Below, piece after piece: positions 1 through 6,686 of a DNA stretch of 10,467 bases. Within the stretch, counting starts at the first letter, position 1. Every line of letters begins with the position of its first letter. The position numbers and the translations under genes were made by a program. The notes beneath the pieces are model-generated. The model ran no database searches. It saw nothing but the letters and a program-made list of their open reading frames with translations, and had not been told where the DNA came from. Source of the stretch: Candidatus Gastranaerophilales bacterium (GTDB lineage: Bacteria; Cyanobacteriota; Vampirovibrionia; Gastranaerophilales; Gastranaerophilaceae); the NCBI GenBank assembly GCA_947589525.1, contig CANQAW010000052.1:1-10467 (forward strand), given 5' to 3'.

Positions 1-72
1 CTGGGTAGCTCAGCTGGCTAGAGCGTACGGCTCATACCCGTGAGGTCGAGAGTTCGAGTCTCTCCCCAGCTA
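1..72 (+). tRNA. tRNA-Met (anticodon CAU), 5' end cut by the window edge
   Basis: The cloverleaf can be read directly. The D stem is GCTC/GAGC. The anticodon stem TACGG/CCGTG encloses the loop CTCATAC with anticodon CAT at 33-35. The T arm is GAGAG-TTCGAGT-CTCTC. The 3' acceptor strand CCCAGCT is followed by discriminator A at 72. The 5' acceptor strand begins CTGGG, so about two bases lie outside the window. CCA is not encoded. The anticodon stem lacks the three consecutive G-C pairs of an initiator tRNA, and the acceptor would close with a normal pair, so this is an elongator-type CAU tRNA. A lysidine-modified tRNA-Ile2 cannot be fully excluded. The MBOAT gene starts only 28 bp downstream. 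Confidence 0.93.
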
Positions 73-85
73 TTTTTTATTAAAT

Positions 86-91
86 GTGGAG
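86..91 (+). promoter_or_regulatory. Ribosome binding site deciding the MBOAT start
   Basis: GTGGAG ends nine bases before ATG 101. A GTG at 86 is in frame with the gene and would add five residues, but it is part of this Shine-Dalgarno sequence. Similarity to the second MBOAT copy at the right end of the window also starts exactly at the ATG. Both facts favour 101 as the start. Confidence 0.7.
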
Positions 92-100
92 TATGAAAAA

Positions 101-1552
101 ATGTTATTCAGTTCAATGACTTTTATATATGTATTTTTACCGATAGTTGTTTTACTGTATTTAATTACAAAAAAAGAATTTCATAATCCGATATTGCTTA
201 CGGCAAGCATTATTTTTTATGCTTGGGGAGAGCCGAAGTATCTTTCCATAATGCTTTTAACAATAATAATTAACTACTTTGGCGCTATTTGTATTGAAAA
301 ATATAATAATAACAAAAAAGCCGTTTTAATTTTAACTTTATTGGGTAACTTAGGGTTTTTAGTCTATTTCAAATATTTTAGTTTTATATTGGAAAATATT
401 AACGGTATATTTCATTCTCATATAAGCATACCTGATGTTATTAAACCCATAGGTATTTCTTTTTATATATTTCAAGCAATGTCATATTTAATTGATGTAT
501 ACAGAGAAGAAGTTAAGCCTCAAAAAGATATTTACAAGCTGGCGTTATATATATGTTTATTTCCGCAGTTGGTAGCAGGGCCTATTGTTAAATACCATGA
601 TGTAGCCGACCAAATTACAAACAGAGAAGTTAATTTTGAAAAAGTAAGCATAGGCGTTAAAAGGTTTATCATCGGGCTGTCTAAAAAAGTTTTAATAGCA
701 AATACGCTGGCGGTTGTTGTCGATAAAATATTTGTTCAAGACCCGCATAATTTCTCACATTTAATTGCGTGGCTCGGTGCTGTATCTTATGCTTTTCAAT
801 TATATTTTGATTTTTCGGGATACTCCGATATGGCAATAGGCTTGGGATTGATTTTCGGTTTTAAATTTATGGAAAACTTTAATTATCCGTTTATATCTAA
901 ATCAATTTCGGAATACTGGAGAAGATGGCACATTTCTTTATCAACATGGTTTAGAGATTACCTGTTTTATCCGATTACAAGAGCTTTAACTTCAAGCAAT
1001 TTTGCCGAAAAAATTACAAAAAAAATCGGGCGTAAAAAAACTTCCGTCCTTATTTCATTTTTAGCTCTTGCGCCCACTTGGGCATTAATCGGTTTATGGC
1101 ATGGAAGTGAGTGGACTTTTATTGCACACGGTTTGTATAACGGATTTTTTGTGTTTATAGAATCCGTAACAAAATGGCATAAAGAAGGAAAAACAAAATT
1201 AGTCAGATTTATTCAGCACTGTTATATGCTGATTGTTGCACTTATTGCTTTTGTTCTTTTCCGTTCGCCAACGATAAAATACGCTTGGGATTACACAATG
1301 AATATGTTCGGGTTATTACATTTGCACAAAGATAAATTTATTTACACGAACGTTTATTATATAGACAGACTTGTAATATTTATGCTTATAGTTGCTCTGA
1401 TTTGTTCGGTGCCGATATTTAAAAATATGATTTATCTTAAAAATAAAAAGGTTCGCTGTTTTGTAAACATCTGGCTTTTAGTATTGTTTTTATTGTCAAC
1501 CTGTTTTATAGCCTCAGGTACATATAATCCGTTTATTTATTTTAAATTTTAA
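101..1552 (+). CDS. MBOAT-family membrane-bound O-acyltransferase (AlgI/DltB-like)
   Basis: A 483-residue polytopic membrane protein, the usual size for AlgI-type MBOATs. It should pass an acyl group from a cytoplasmic donor to an acceptor outside the membrane. Supporting motifs: N-terminal FLPIVVLLY and FYAWGEPKY, the central QLYFDFSGYSDMAIGLG, the conserved WRRWHISLSTWFRDYLFYP segment, and GLWHGSEWTFIAHG, which carries the family's catalytic histidine. Roughly nine or more hydrophobic segments span the protein. AlgI normally uses an acetyl donor, whereas DltB takes its acyl group from a carrier protein. The convergent ACP gene 45 bp downstream, with an FkbH-like gene behind it, makes an ACP donor plausible here (inference). 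No room for a full promoter exists between the tRNA and this gene, so it may be transcribed through the tRNA. The family call is firm; substrate and acceptor are unknown. Confidence 0.93.
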   Translation: MLFSSMTFIYVFLPIVVLLYLITKKEFHNPILLTASIIFYAWGEPKYLSIMLLTIIINYFGAICIEKYNNNKKAVLILTLLGNLGFLVYFKYFSFILENINGIFHSHISIPDVIKPIGISFYIFQAMSYLIDVYREEVKPQKDIYKLALYICLFPQLVAGPIVKYHDVADQITNREVNFEKVSIGVKRFIIGLSKKVLIANTLAVVVDKIFVQDPHNFSHLIAWLGAVSYAFQLYFDFSGYSDMAIGLGLIFGFKFMENFNYPFISKSISEYWRRWHISLSTWFRDYLFYPITRALTSSNFAEKITKKIGRKKTSVLISFLALAPTWALIGLWHGSEWTFIAHGLYNGFFVFIESVTKWHKEGKTKLVRFIQHCYMLIVALIAFVLFRSPTIKYAWDYTMNMFGLLHLHKDKFIYTNVYYIDRLVIFMLIVALICSVPIFKNMIYLKNKKVRCFVNIWLLVLFLLSTCFIASGTYNPFIYFKF

Positions 1553-1556
1553 TTTT

Positions 1557-1585
1557 AAAAAAAGACCCTGACAGGGGTCTTTTTT
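1557..1585. terminator. Bidirectional intrinsic terminator between convergent MBOAT and ACP genes
   Basis: GACCC (1564-1568) and GGGTC (1575-1579) pair around the six-base loop TGACAG. The flanking A run (1557-1563) and T run (1580-1585) extend the stem and provide a U tract on either strand. It lies 5 bp after the MBOAT stop and about 12 bp beyond the ACP stop, where a terminator shared by two convergent genes is expected. Confidence 0.85.
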
Positions 1586-1596
1586 AATTAAATTTC

Positions 1597-1839
1597 TTAT
1601 GCAAGCTTGCTTAAAATTAAATTCGCCATTTCGCCGACATTATGAAGCCCTACGATTTCTTTCATGTTAAATTTAATATCGAATTTTCTTTCAATAGCGC
1701 TTATTAAATTTATATGTTCAAAAGAATCCCACATTTCAATATCATCAGCCGTTGTATTATCGTTTACGCTTATTGTTTCATCATCAAATACGTCTTTAAA
1801 AACCTCGTTTAATTTAGAAAAAACTTCTTCTTTATTCAT
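1597..1839 (-). CDS. Stand-alone acyl carrier protein
   Basis: An 80-residue acidic helical protein of normal ACP length. The phosphopantetheine attachment serine is Ser39 in MWDSFEHINL, followed by helix II/III features IERKFDIKFNMKEI and a GEMANLI C-terminal helix. AGGAG (1846-1850) lies seven bases before the ATG. The MWDSFEH motif and free-standing gene are typical of carriers in secondary or surface-modification pathways rather than of fatty-acid-synthesis AcpP, which usually has GADSLD (family knowledge). It lies downstream of the FkbH-like gene on the same strand but has its own promoter, and it converges on the MBOAT gene. Its probable role is to carry an acyl or glyceryl unit loaded by the FkbH-like protein for delivery to the MBOAT (inference). 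A decayed paralogue lies at 10297-10390. Confidence 0.92.
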   Translation of the reverse strand: MNKEEVFSKLNEVFKDVFDDETISVNDNTTADDIEMWDSFEHINLISAIERKFDIKFNMKEIVGLHNVGEMANLILSKLA

Positions 1840-1868
1840 AATTGACTCCTATAAAGATTTACTGAAAT

Positions 1869-1897
1869 ATTATAAACAATTATTTATTTTAATACAA
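1869..1897 (-). promoter_or_regulatory. Sigma70-type promoter for the ACP gene
   Basis: On the minus strand TTGTAT (1892-1897) and TATAAT (1869-1874) are separated by exactly 17 bases. The predicted start near 1862 gives a leader of about 22 nt that contains the AGGAG ribosome site. ACP can therefore be transcribed independently of the FkbH-like gene 170 bp upstream. Confidence 0.55.
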
Positions 1898-2009
1898 TTG
1901 TTTTCATTTTTGCTTTAGATACGGTTTTGTTATTTTGATTTTAAATGAATAAGATTTAAAGATTGAAGCACTCAAACTCTAAAAGCGCTATGTCCTATTA
2001 TTGCTTAAT

Positions 2010-3800
2010 TTAATTTACTTTAATCACCTTATTTTTGTTTTTATAGTTTTGAGGAATTTTATATTCCCAAACGCTGTTACCTGTATCATCTTCTTTGATT
2101 TTTGTATAACCTTGGATTTTATAAAAATCCTTTACCATTGCGTTTTTAGCCGTAGGATAATAATAACCGAAAATTTTTGATATGTGAAGTTTTTTGGCTT
2201 GTGAAATCAGTTCATCCATCATTGAAAATTCCATATCCCTTTTTAAAACACGACAGCTCATAAGCCATAGCTCAATATGGAGTTCATCTTTTATGATTTT
2301 ACCTATAATAACGCTTACTACACCGTTATCCCCGAATTTATCCGATAATTTGCCGTACAAAGTAATATAATTTTTATCCTGCGCAATTTGCTCAATTTCA
2401 CTTTGAGAGTATCTTTTGGTTGTAAGGTTAAATTGATTGGATTTATTTGTTAACTGCGCAATTCTTTGCATATAAATTGCTTCAAAAGGTTTGATTACCG
2501 CTTCCATATTAAGCGATATAAGATAATCATCGTAATTGGAGAAGGTTTGTTGTAATTTAACCCGTTCAATGTTGGCTTTATACATATCATTTTTTGCTAA
2601 ATCATCTTTGGATAAAGCCGTTACTTCAAAATAGCCGTACTTATCTATTTCTTTAATATACTGCTCAACTTGCTCTACATCAGGTACGCAGGCATTTTTA
2701 ACCTGAGTTCTTACAATTTCTCTTTCTGCGGGGTTATCGTCAACAAATACTAAACTGTCAGCCCCGAGCGATAACTCTTGTGCAATTTCTTCCATATTTT
2801 GACTCTTGGGATTCCAATTGGCTTTTATTGAAATAAAGTCTTTTGGCTTCAGTATGCTGTCAGGGTGGTTTAAACCTGCTATTGCATTCTTTTCGTCGTT
2901 TTTGGAATTTATGTTTAAAATTACTCCCAAAGCGGATAATTTTTTAAGATAAGATTGAAATTCCGTATATGCTTGCGCCGAAGCGGTTTCTGTTCCCAGC
3001 TCCAAATTTTCAACCCCGTCATCACCGACTATTCCGCCCCAGAGCGTATTATCCAAATCAAGCACAAACCCTTTTTTATTCTTGCCGTATATTGATTTTA
3101 TTATTCTTGAAACGCTGTACGATAAATAAGGAACGGCATCCGTTTTACAACAGTATTTATATAAATACCACGCCGATAAGTCGTGCCATTCTTTAAGCCC
3201 GTATGTTGAAGCGATATAATTAATGTCATTTATATAGAAATTAACGTTGTTTTGCGCAAAATCATAAAATTTCATATTTAATCCGGAAATGAAATTCAGC
3301 GCTCCGTGGTAATCCGAAACATCTTTATTGCCCATTATTCTATAAAAAGGCTGTTCAAAATTATTTTGAATAATTGTGCATTTATAATCTTCAAAGCATT
3401 TTTTCCACATTGAAAAATACTTATTATATTCCGCTTCAAGCTTTTGCGCAACCGTTTCTTTCGTATCGGTAATTTCAGGCAGATTTTCTATATTTCTGTA
3501 TGTTGTATGAAGCCAGATAATATCGGGTTTAAAAGCTTTAAGCGCTTCGTTGTTATACATAATATCTTCATAATATTGATTATATTCACACTCGTAAAAA
3601 TCGGCTTGTATTCCGTTATAAAGCAAAAACAGCTCTAAAATTTTAACTATATCATGAGTTGTTGAACCGCCTAAAACGGCAATGTTCTTTTTTATTTTTG
3701 CGGGATAATTTTCTTGTAAAAATTTTTTAATTTTATTTTTCTTTGTTAATAATAAATTCGCATCAATCGGATATTCAAGCTGTTTAATATATTCATTCAT
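2010..3800 (-). CDS. FkbH-like HAD-superfamily protein (acyl/glyceryl loading onto ACP)
   Basis: A 596-residue protein with three parts. Residues 38-230 form an SGNH-like N-terminal domain (AVLGGSTTHD at 41-50). Residues 243-370 form a HAD domain: motif I DLDNTLWGG with Asp248 and Asp250, NSKND near 298-302, Lys332 in NWNPKSQNM, and VFVDDNPAER with Asp354/Asp355. The C-terminus is GNAT-like, beginning near LTNKSNQFNLTTKRYS and ending FYKIQGYTKI. This is the complete FkbH architecture. Characterised FkbH-type enzymes take a glycolytic bisphosphoglycerate, attach the glyceryl group to an ACP and remove the phosphate. The ACP gene directly downstream fits that partner. AGGAA near 3812-3816 precedes the ATG. 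The start overlaps by 8 nt the stop of a decayed VOC gene (ATGAATGA), so translation was probably coupled. The substrate is inferred from the family, not shown by the sequence. Confidence 0.9.
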   Translation of the reverse strand: MNEYIKQLEYPIDANLLLTKKNKIKKFLQENYPAKIKKNIAVLGGSTTHDIVKILELFLLYNGIQADFYECEYNQYYEDIMYNNEALKAFKPDIIWLHTTYRNIENLPEITDTKETVAQKLEAEYNKYFSMWKKCFEDYKCTIIQNNFEQPFYRIMGNKDVSDYHGALNFISGLNMKFYDFAQNNVNFYINDINYIASTYGLKEWHDLSAWYLYKYCCKTDAVPYLSYSVSRIIKSIYGKNKKGFVLDLDNTLWGGIVGDDGVENLELGTETASAQAYTEFQSYLKKLSALGVILNINSKNDEKNAIAGLNHPDSILKPKDFISIKANWNPKSQNMEEIAQELSLGADSLVFVDDNPAEREIVRTQVKNACVPDVEQVEQYIKEIDKYGYFEVTALSKDDLAKNDMYKANIERVKLQQTFSNYDDYLISLNMEAVIKPFEAIYMQRIAQLTNKSNQFNLTTKRYSQSEIEQIAQDKNYITLYGKLSDKFGDNGVVSVIIGKIIKDELHIELWLMSCRVLKRDMEFSMMDELISQAKKLHISKIFGYYYPTAKNAMVKDFYKIQGYTKIKEDDTGNSVWEYKIPQNYKNKNKVIKVN

Positions 3801-3955
3801 TTTGAACTTTTTCCTGTACTAATTCAATTATCATTTGATTGGGCATCATCATAAAGCATATTTTCTCAAAATAAACAGAGTTGCGCACGAGGTAATTATA
3901 AAGGCATTATATTCTTTGTCGCAACACCAATATGATGAAACTTTAAATTTTCCAT
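3793..3955 (-). pseudogene. Remnant of a VOC (glyoxalase/methylmalonyl-CoA epimerase fold) gene
   Basis: From ATG 3955 the minus strand reads MENLKFHHIGVATKNI and then stops at 3896-3898 after 19 residues. HHIGVATKNI is a typical first beta-strand with metal-ligand His of VOC proteins. In another frame the reading continues as VYFEKICFMMMPNQMIIELV and ends at TGA 3793-3795. That matches the family's later strand ending in a metal-binding Glu (xIELVE). About 15-25 codons between the two parts appear deleted with a frameshift, and the C-terminal half of a normal ~130-residue protein is missing. VOC proteins are often found next to FkbH-type genes. The assignment is by eye from these two short blocks. 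Confidence 0.62.
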
Positions 3956-3984
3956 ACCCGTTCAATATTCTAAGCTCTAGGGAA

Positions 3985-4013
3985 ATTATAATAAAAGTAA
4001 ATATTGCAGTCAA
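3985..4013 (-). promoter_or_regulatory. Near-consensus sigma70 promoter upstream of VOC remnant and FkbH-like gene
   Basis: On the minus strand TTGACT (4008-4013) and TATAAT (3985-3990) are separated by exactly 17 bases. The predicted start near 3978 lies about 22 nt before the VOC-remnant ATG and about 180 nt before the FkbH-like start. It is the strongest promoter visible in the window and now drives a transcript whose first reading frame is broken. Confidence 0.68.
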
Positions 4014-4052
4014 GCGTATCAAAAAGGGCTTGAGCTTTGTATGGTTAAGTTT

Positions 4053-4550
4053 TTAGATATCCCTTGTTATCATACTCCATATTTTGCATAAATCTTCCAA
4101 TTTGTATTTTGCATTTGCGGGGCTTGTCGAGGGCATTTTATAACAATTGTATTTATCCGATAAATCGGGAAAGTATTTTTTAAAAGCGGAGTATGATTTA
4201 TTTCCGTTTAAACAAATTGTTTTAATTTTGGGATGGTCTTTAAGCAATTTTTTTATATCATTCAAGGTTTCGTTTTTAATATCACTATCAAGACTGCCCT
4301 TGCGTTTGCAGGATTTTATCGTATCCCACAGAGCTATATTGTTTTTAAGAAGAATTTTTAACTTTAAATTATAATCAAAATCGGCTAAATTTGCTTCGTT
4401 GCATATTATACCCATAACTTTCCAAAATCTGTTTTGCGGATGAGCGTAGTATTGTTGTTTTTCTGATGATTTTACCCCGGGCATGGAGCCCAGAATAAGA
4501 ACCGTTGAATTATTATCTATTGAAGGCTTAAAGCTTTTACAATTATTCAT
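4053..4550 (-). CDS. DNA-deoxyinosine (hypoxanthine) glycosylase, uracil-DNA glycosylase family 6
   Basis: A 165-residue single-domain protein, the normal length for this family. Signature blocks: VLILGSMPG at 17-25 (motif I), YAHPQNRFWKVMG at 35-47, IALWDTI at 72-78, ICLNGNKSYSAF near 112-123, and the C-terminal motif MPSTSPANAKY at 139-149. These are the landmarks of the HDG/UDG-6 branch, which removes deaminated adenine (hypoxanthine) from DNA to start base-excision repair in the cytoplasm. No strong Shine-Dalgarno is visible before the ATG. The gene is on the same strand as the FkbH-like gene, but the strong promoter at 3985-4013 between them suggests separate control. A functional link to the acylation genes is unlikely. 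A mismatch-specific (Mug/TDG-like) enzyme is the main alternative and is less likely given the HPQNRFW and STSPANA blocks. Confidence 0.85.
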   Translation of the reverse strand: MNNCKSFKPSIDNNSTVLILGSMPGVKSSEKQQYYAHPQNRFWKVMGIICNEANLADFDYNLKLKILLKNNIALWDTIKSCKRKGSLDSDIKNETLNDIKKLLKDHPKIKTICLNGNKSYSAFKKYFPDLSDKYNCYKMPSTSPANAKYKLEDLCKIWSMITRDI

Positions 4551-4659
4551 AAGAAAATATTAACATTAAAACATATCCGATACATAACACAATTTCTTTT
4601 AAAATCAAATATTTGTTTGTAATTTTTTATTTGAAAAAGTATATTACGACGTGAATTTT

Positions 4660-4774
4660 TTAATAAATGCAGTCTGTTTTTATAGAATTTTTTTGAGGGT
4701 TGAAAGTTTTTTGTTCTTCTTTTGTTTTTATCAAATAGTTTCTTGCAAATTCGTCCGCATTGTTATTGTTTCAT
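4660..4774 (-). pseudogene. Small frameshifted ORF coupled to the dehydrogenase stop codon
   Basis: AGGAG at 4781-4785 (minus strand) overlaps the dehydrogenase TAG and sits six bases before ATG 4774. That frame ends at once (MKQ, stop). One base over, an open frame of 36 codons runs to TAA 4660-4662. It contains ADEFARNYLIKTKEEQ, a plausible charged helix. The good ribosome site and coupling, with the frame lost at the second or third codon, suggest a one-base indel in a small gene downstream of the dehydrogenase. No family is recognised, and it may equally be non-coding. The rest of 4551-4783 holds nothing I can identify. Confidence 0.35.
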
Positions 4775-4783
4775 ATATAACTC

Positions 4784-5818
4784 CTAATTTATAATTGCAA
4801 TTTTTATGACGTTATCAAGTTTTTGTTCAAATATTTCGTAAGCTTTTTCAATATCTTTAAGCGGAAATTGATGAGTTATCAAAGGAGTTGTGTCAATTTT
4901 TCCCTGTTCAATTAAGGATAAAATCTCGTCGCAGTCGCACCCGTCCACTCCGCCTGTTTTAAAAGTAAGGTTTTTGCCGTACATTTCAGGCAACGGCAAT
5001 GTCATTGCTTTATCATACAGAGCAACTATAGTTACTGTTGCATTTGCTCTGGCGCTTTGCCAAGCCAGTTGAAAAGATTTTTCGCTTCCTCCTGCTTCAA
5101 TAACTGCGTCTGCTCCGCCGTGTTCGCTTTTTTCTTTGACTGTTTTAATGCATTCTTCAGGGGAAACTGTAATTATATCGGGATAGTGGTTTTTTATAAA
5201 ATCTCTTCTTGTTTTATCTTTTTCGCAAACAATTATATTTTTTGGATTTTTTAACATTGCACACAGTAAAGTGCAAATCCCTGTCGGTCCTGCTCCTATT
5301 ATAAGAACGGTATCCGTTTGTTTGATTTCGGATATTTTTACCGCCCAAAAACCTGTTGAAAGTATATCTCCCACAAAAAGTGCCTGACTATCTGAAACGC
5401 TTTTTGGGATTTTATTTAAGCCCTCATCCGCAAAAGGAACTCTGACATATTCCGCTTGAGCGCCATCTATTCGGCAACCCAACGCCCAGCCTCCGTTTTT
5501 ATCGGTGCAGTTGTTAACGTATCCTTTTTTGCAGAAAAAACATTTTCCGCAGAAAGTTTCCACGTTAACTGTTACTCTGTCGCCTTTTTTTACTTTTTTA
5601 ACTTGGCTTCCCGTTTGTTCAACAATTCCCACCATTTCATGCCCTACTGTTGTTCCTAAAACAGCTCTTGGAACGCTTCCGTGTTTAATATGCAGGTCGC
5701 TTGTACAAATGCTTGACATTGTGATTTTGACAATAGCATCTTTTGGGTCGGTAAGTCTCGGCTTTTCTTTTTCGACAAGTTCAAAAACCCCGTAATCCTT
5801 ATATGTATAAGCCAGCAA
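4784..5818 (-). CDS. Zinc-dependent alcohol dehydrogenase (medium-chain, NAD(P)-binding)
   Basis: A 344-residue protein of normal MDR length. Catalytic-zinc residues are Cys38 (ICTSDLH), His60-Glu61 (GHE) and probably Asp151 (FVGDILSTG). Structural-zinc cysteines are 90, 93, 96 and 104 (CGKCFFCKKGY...C). The Rossmann motif IGAGPTG is at 174-180. AEYVRVPFAD at 122-131 resembles the secondary-alcohol/isopropanol dehydrogenase branch, but those usually lack the four structural cysteines, so the exact alcohol is uncertain. The start is TTG at 5818: GGAG (5825-5828) is six bases upstream, no in-frame ATG fits better, and MLAYTYKDYG is a normal N-terminus for the family. The gene is transcribed alone or with the small broken ORF behind it. 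It is a cytoplasmic oxidoreductase interconverting an alcohol and a ketone or aldehyde. Confidence 0.9.
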   Translation of the reverse strand: MLAYTYKDYGVFELVEKEKPRLTDPKDAIVKITMSSICTSDLHIKHGSVPRAVLGTTVGHEMVGIVEQTGSQVKKVKKGDRVTVNVETFCGKCFFCKKGYVNNCTDKNGGWALGCRIDGAQAEYVRVPFADEGLNKIPKSVSDSQALFVGDILSTGFWAVKISEIKQTDTVLIIGAGPTGICTLLCAMLKNPKNIIVCEKDKTRRDFIKNHYPDIITVSPEECIKTVKEKSEHGGADAVIEAGGSEKSFQLAWQSARANATVTIVALYDKAMTLPLPEMYGKNLTFKTGGVDGCDCDEILSLIEQGKIDTTPLITHQFPLKDIEKAYEIFEQKLDNVIKIAIIN

Positions 5819-5838
5819 ATTTATCTCCTTTTTTATTA

Positions 5839-5847
5839 ATTATATCA
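5839..5847 (-). promoter_or_regulatory. Extended -10 promoter for the dehydrogenase
   Basis: The minus strand reads TGATATAAT, a TGN extension plus consensus -10, with no good -35 at 16-18 bases. It would start transcription near 5832, giving a very short leader that contains the GGAG site and the TTG start. Confidence 0.45.
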
Positions 5848-6008
5848 TATTGCTTTTTTAAAACTAAAAAACACGATAAAATATAACAAATATGACCTCT
5901 CTTAGTGCGGTATTTGTGTTTGCAAAACGTTACAAATGTATCTTAAAAGTAGCAATTTATATTATTTTCTTGTTTTATTAAAAGTAGTGCATTAAAGGTG
6001 AAATAAAC

Positions 6009-6437
6009 ATGGATAACAATATAGAAACTGCAACGTCCAAAAATATTTTCGGCAAAAATATTCCCAAACCGGTCCAAAAGGGAACTTTGATTGGCGCAGG
6101 AATTGGCGCATTTACTCAAAGCGCTTTTACATATTTAATCAGACCGAGTAAGTTTTTATTGTCTAAAGATGAGTTTACAAGAAGTGCTATTGAGAATGCT
6201 AAACAATTGGGCGCTGATGAAAATGCGCTGAATGAAGCTGTCAAAAATATAGATATAGACTCCAGCTATAAATCGTATTTAGCTCAAGTTTCTCAAGGCA
6301 TGAAACAGTTTAAAAAACAAGCGGTCGCAAGTGTTGCAAAATCTGCGGTAATTGTTGGTGCAATCGGCGCAGTAATTGGTTTAATTGTACATCACGTTAA
6401 AAATTCAAAGGCTAAAGTTCAGCAACAAGATAAATAA
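6009..6437 (+). CDS. Small glycine-zipper membrane protein of unknown function
   Basis: A 142-residue protein that I do not recognise. Two hydrophobic, glycine-rich segments, GTLIGAGIGAFTQSAF (25-40) and AVIVGAIGAVIGLIVHHV (113-130), have GxxxG-type spacing that favours helix packing in a membrane. Between them is a charged helical stretch (about 50-105). The ends are polar, and the C-terminus is lysine/glutamine-rich (KAKVQQQDK). There is no signal peptide. AAAGGTG at 5994-6000 lies eight bases before ATG, and a strong terminator follows, so this is a single-gene transcript divergent from the dehydrogenase. By shape it could be a membrane-associated, self-assembling or stress-related protein, but nothing in the sequence fixes a role. 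Confidence 0.82.
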   Translation: MDNNIETATSKNIFGKNIPKPVQKGTLIGAGIGAFTQSAFTYLIRPSKFLLSKDEFTRSAIENAKQLGADENALNEAVKNIDIDSSYKSYLAQVSQGMKQFKKQAVASVAKSAVIVGAIGAVIGLIVHHVKNSKAKVQQQDK

Positions 6438-6456
6438 TAAAAATCATAAATAATCT

Positions 6457-6495
6457 AATATATGCCTCATCTAACTAAGATGAGGCATATATTTT
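6457..6495 (+). terminator. Strong intrinsic terminator after the glycine-zipper gene
   Basis: A perfect 16-bp stem (6457-6472 with 6478-6493, core ATGCCTCATCT/AGATGAGGCAT) closes a five-base loop AACTA and is followed by TTTT (6492-6495). It sits 20 bp after the stop codon. The stem is symmetrical, but the T tract is on the plus-strand side, so it serves the upstream plus-strand gene. Confidence 0.88.
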
Positions 6496-6677
6496 AGTAT
6501 TGAAATAAGTTTGCGCAATTTAATAATGTAACAAAATTATTCTAAAATAGTAAAAAACATTAATAAAAAATGTTAGTATAAATTCAAGGTGCGATTTGTC
6601 AAAAAGCTAAACGGGGCTTAAATTTGCAAAATAAAGACAGTTAACAAAAAACAATAAATATGGTATCTTTATTGCAA

Positions 6678-6682
6678 AGAGG
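6678..6682 (+). promoter_or_regulatory. Ribosome binding site deciding the symporter start
   Basis: AGAGG lies four bases before ATG 6687. The longer in-frame ATG at 6660 has no ribosome site and would add nine residues not expected in the family, whose members begin close to the MENKKSQW-type sequence. Confidence 0.6.
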
Positions 6683-6686
6683 AATT

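Noticed and set aside
3835..4056. Plus-strand ORF of 73 codons between the FkbH-like gene and the glycosylase
   Set aside because: It has no ribosome site, lies antisense to the VOC remnant and promoter, and shows no recognisable domain.
5505..5795. Plus-strand ORF of 96 codons
   Set aside because: Entirely antisense to the zinc alcohol dehydrogenase, whose motifs are clear; it is a shadow frame.
6556..6574. Inverted repeat AACATT-N7-AATGTT before the symporter
   Set aside because: A six-base AT-only repeat is common by chance in this AT-rich sequence; no supporting promoter spacing was found, so it is not called an operator.
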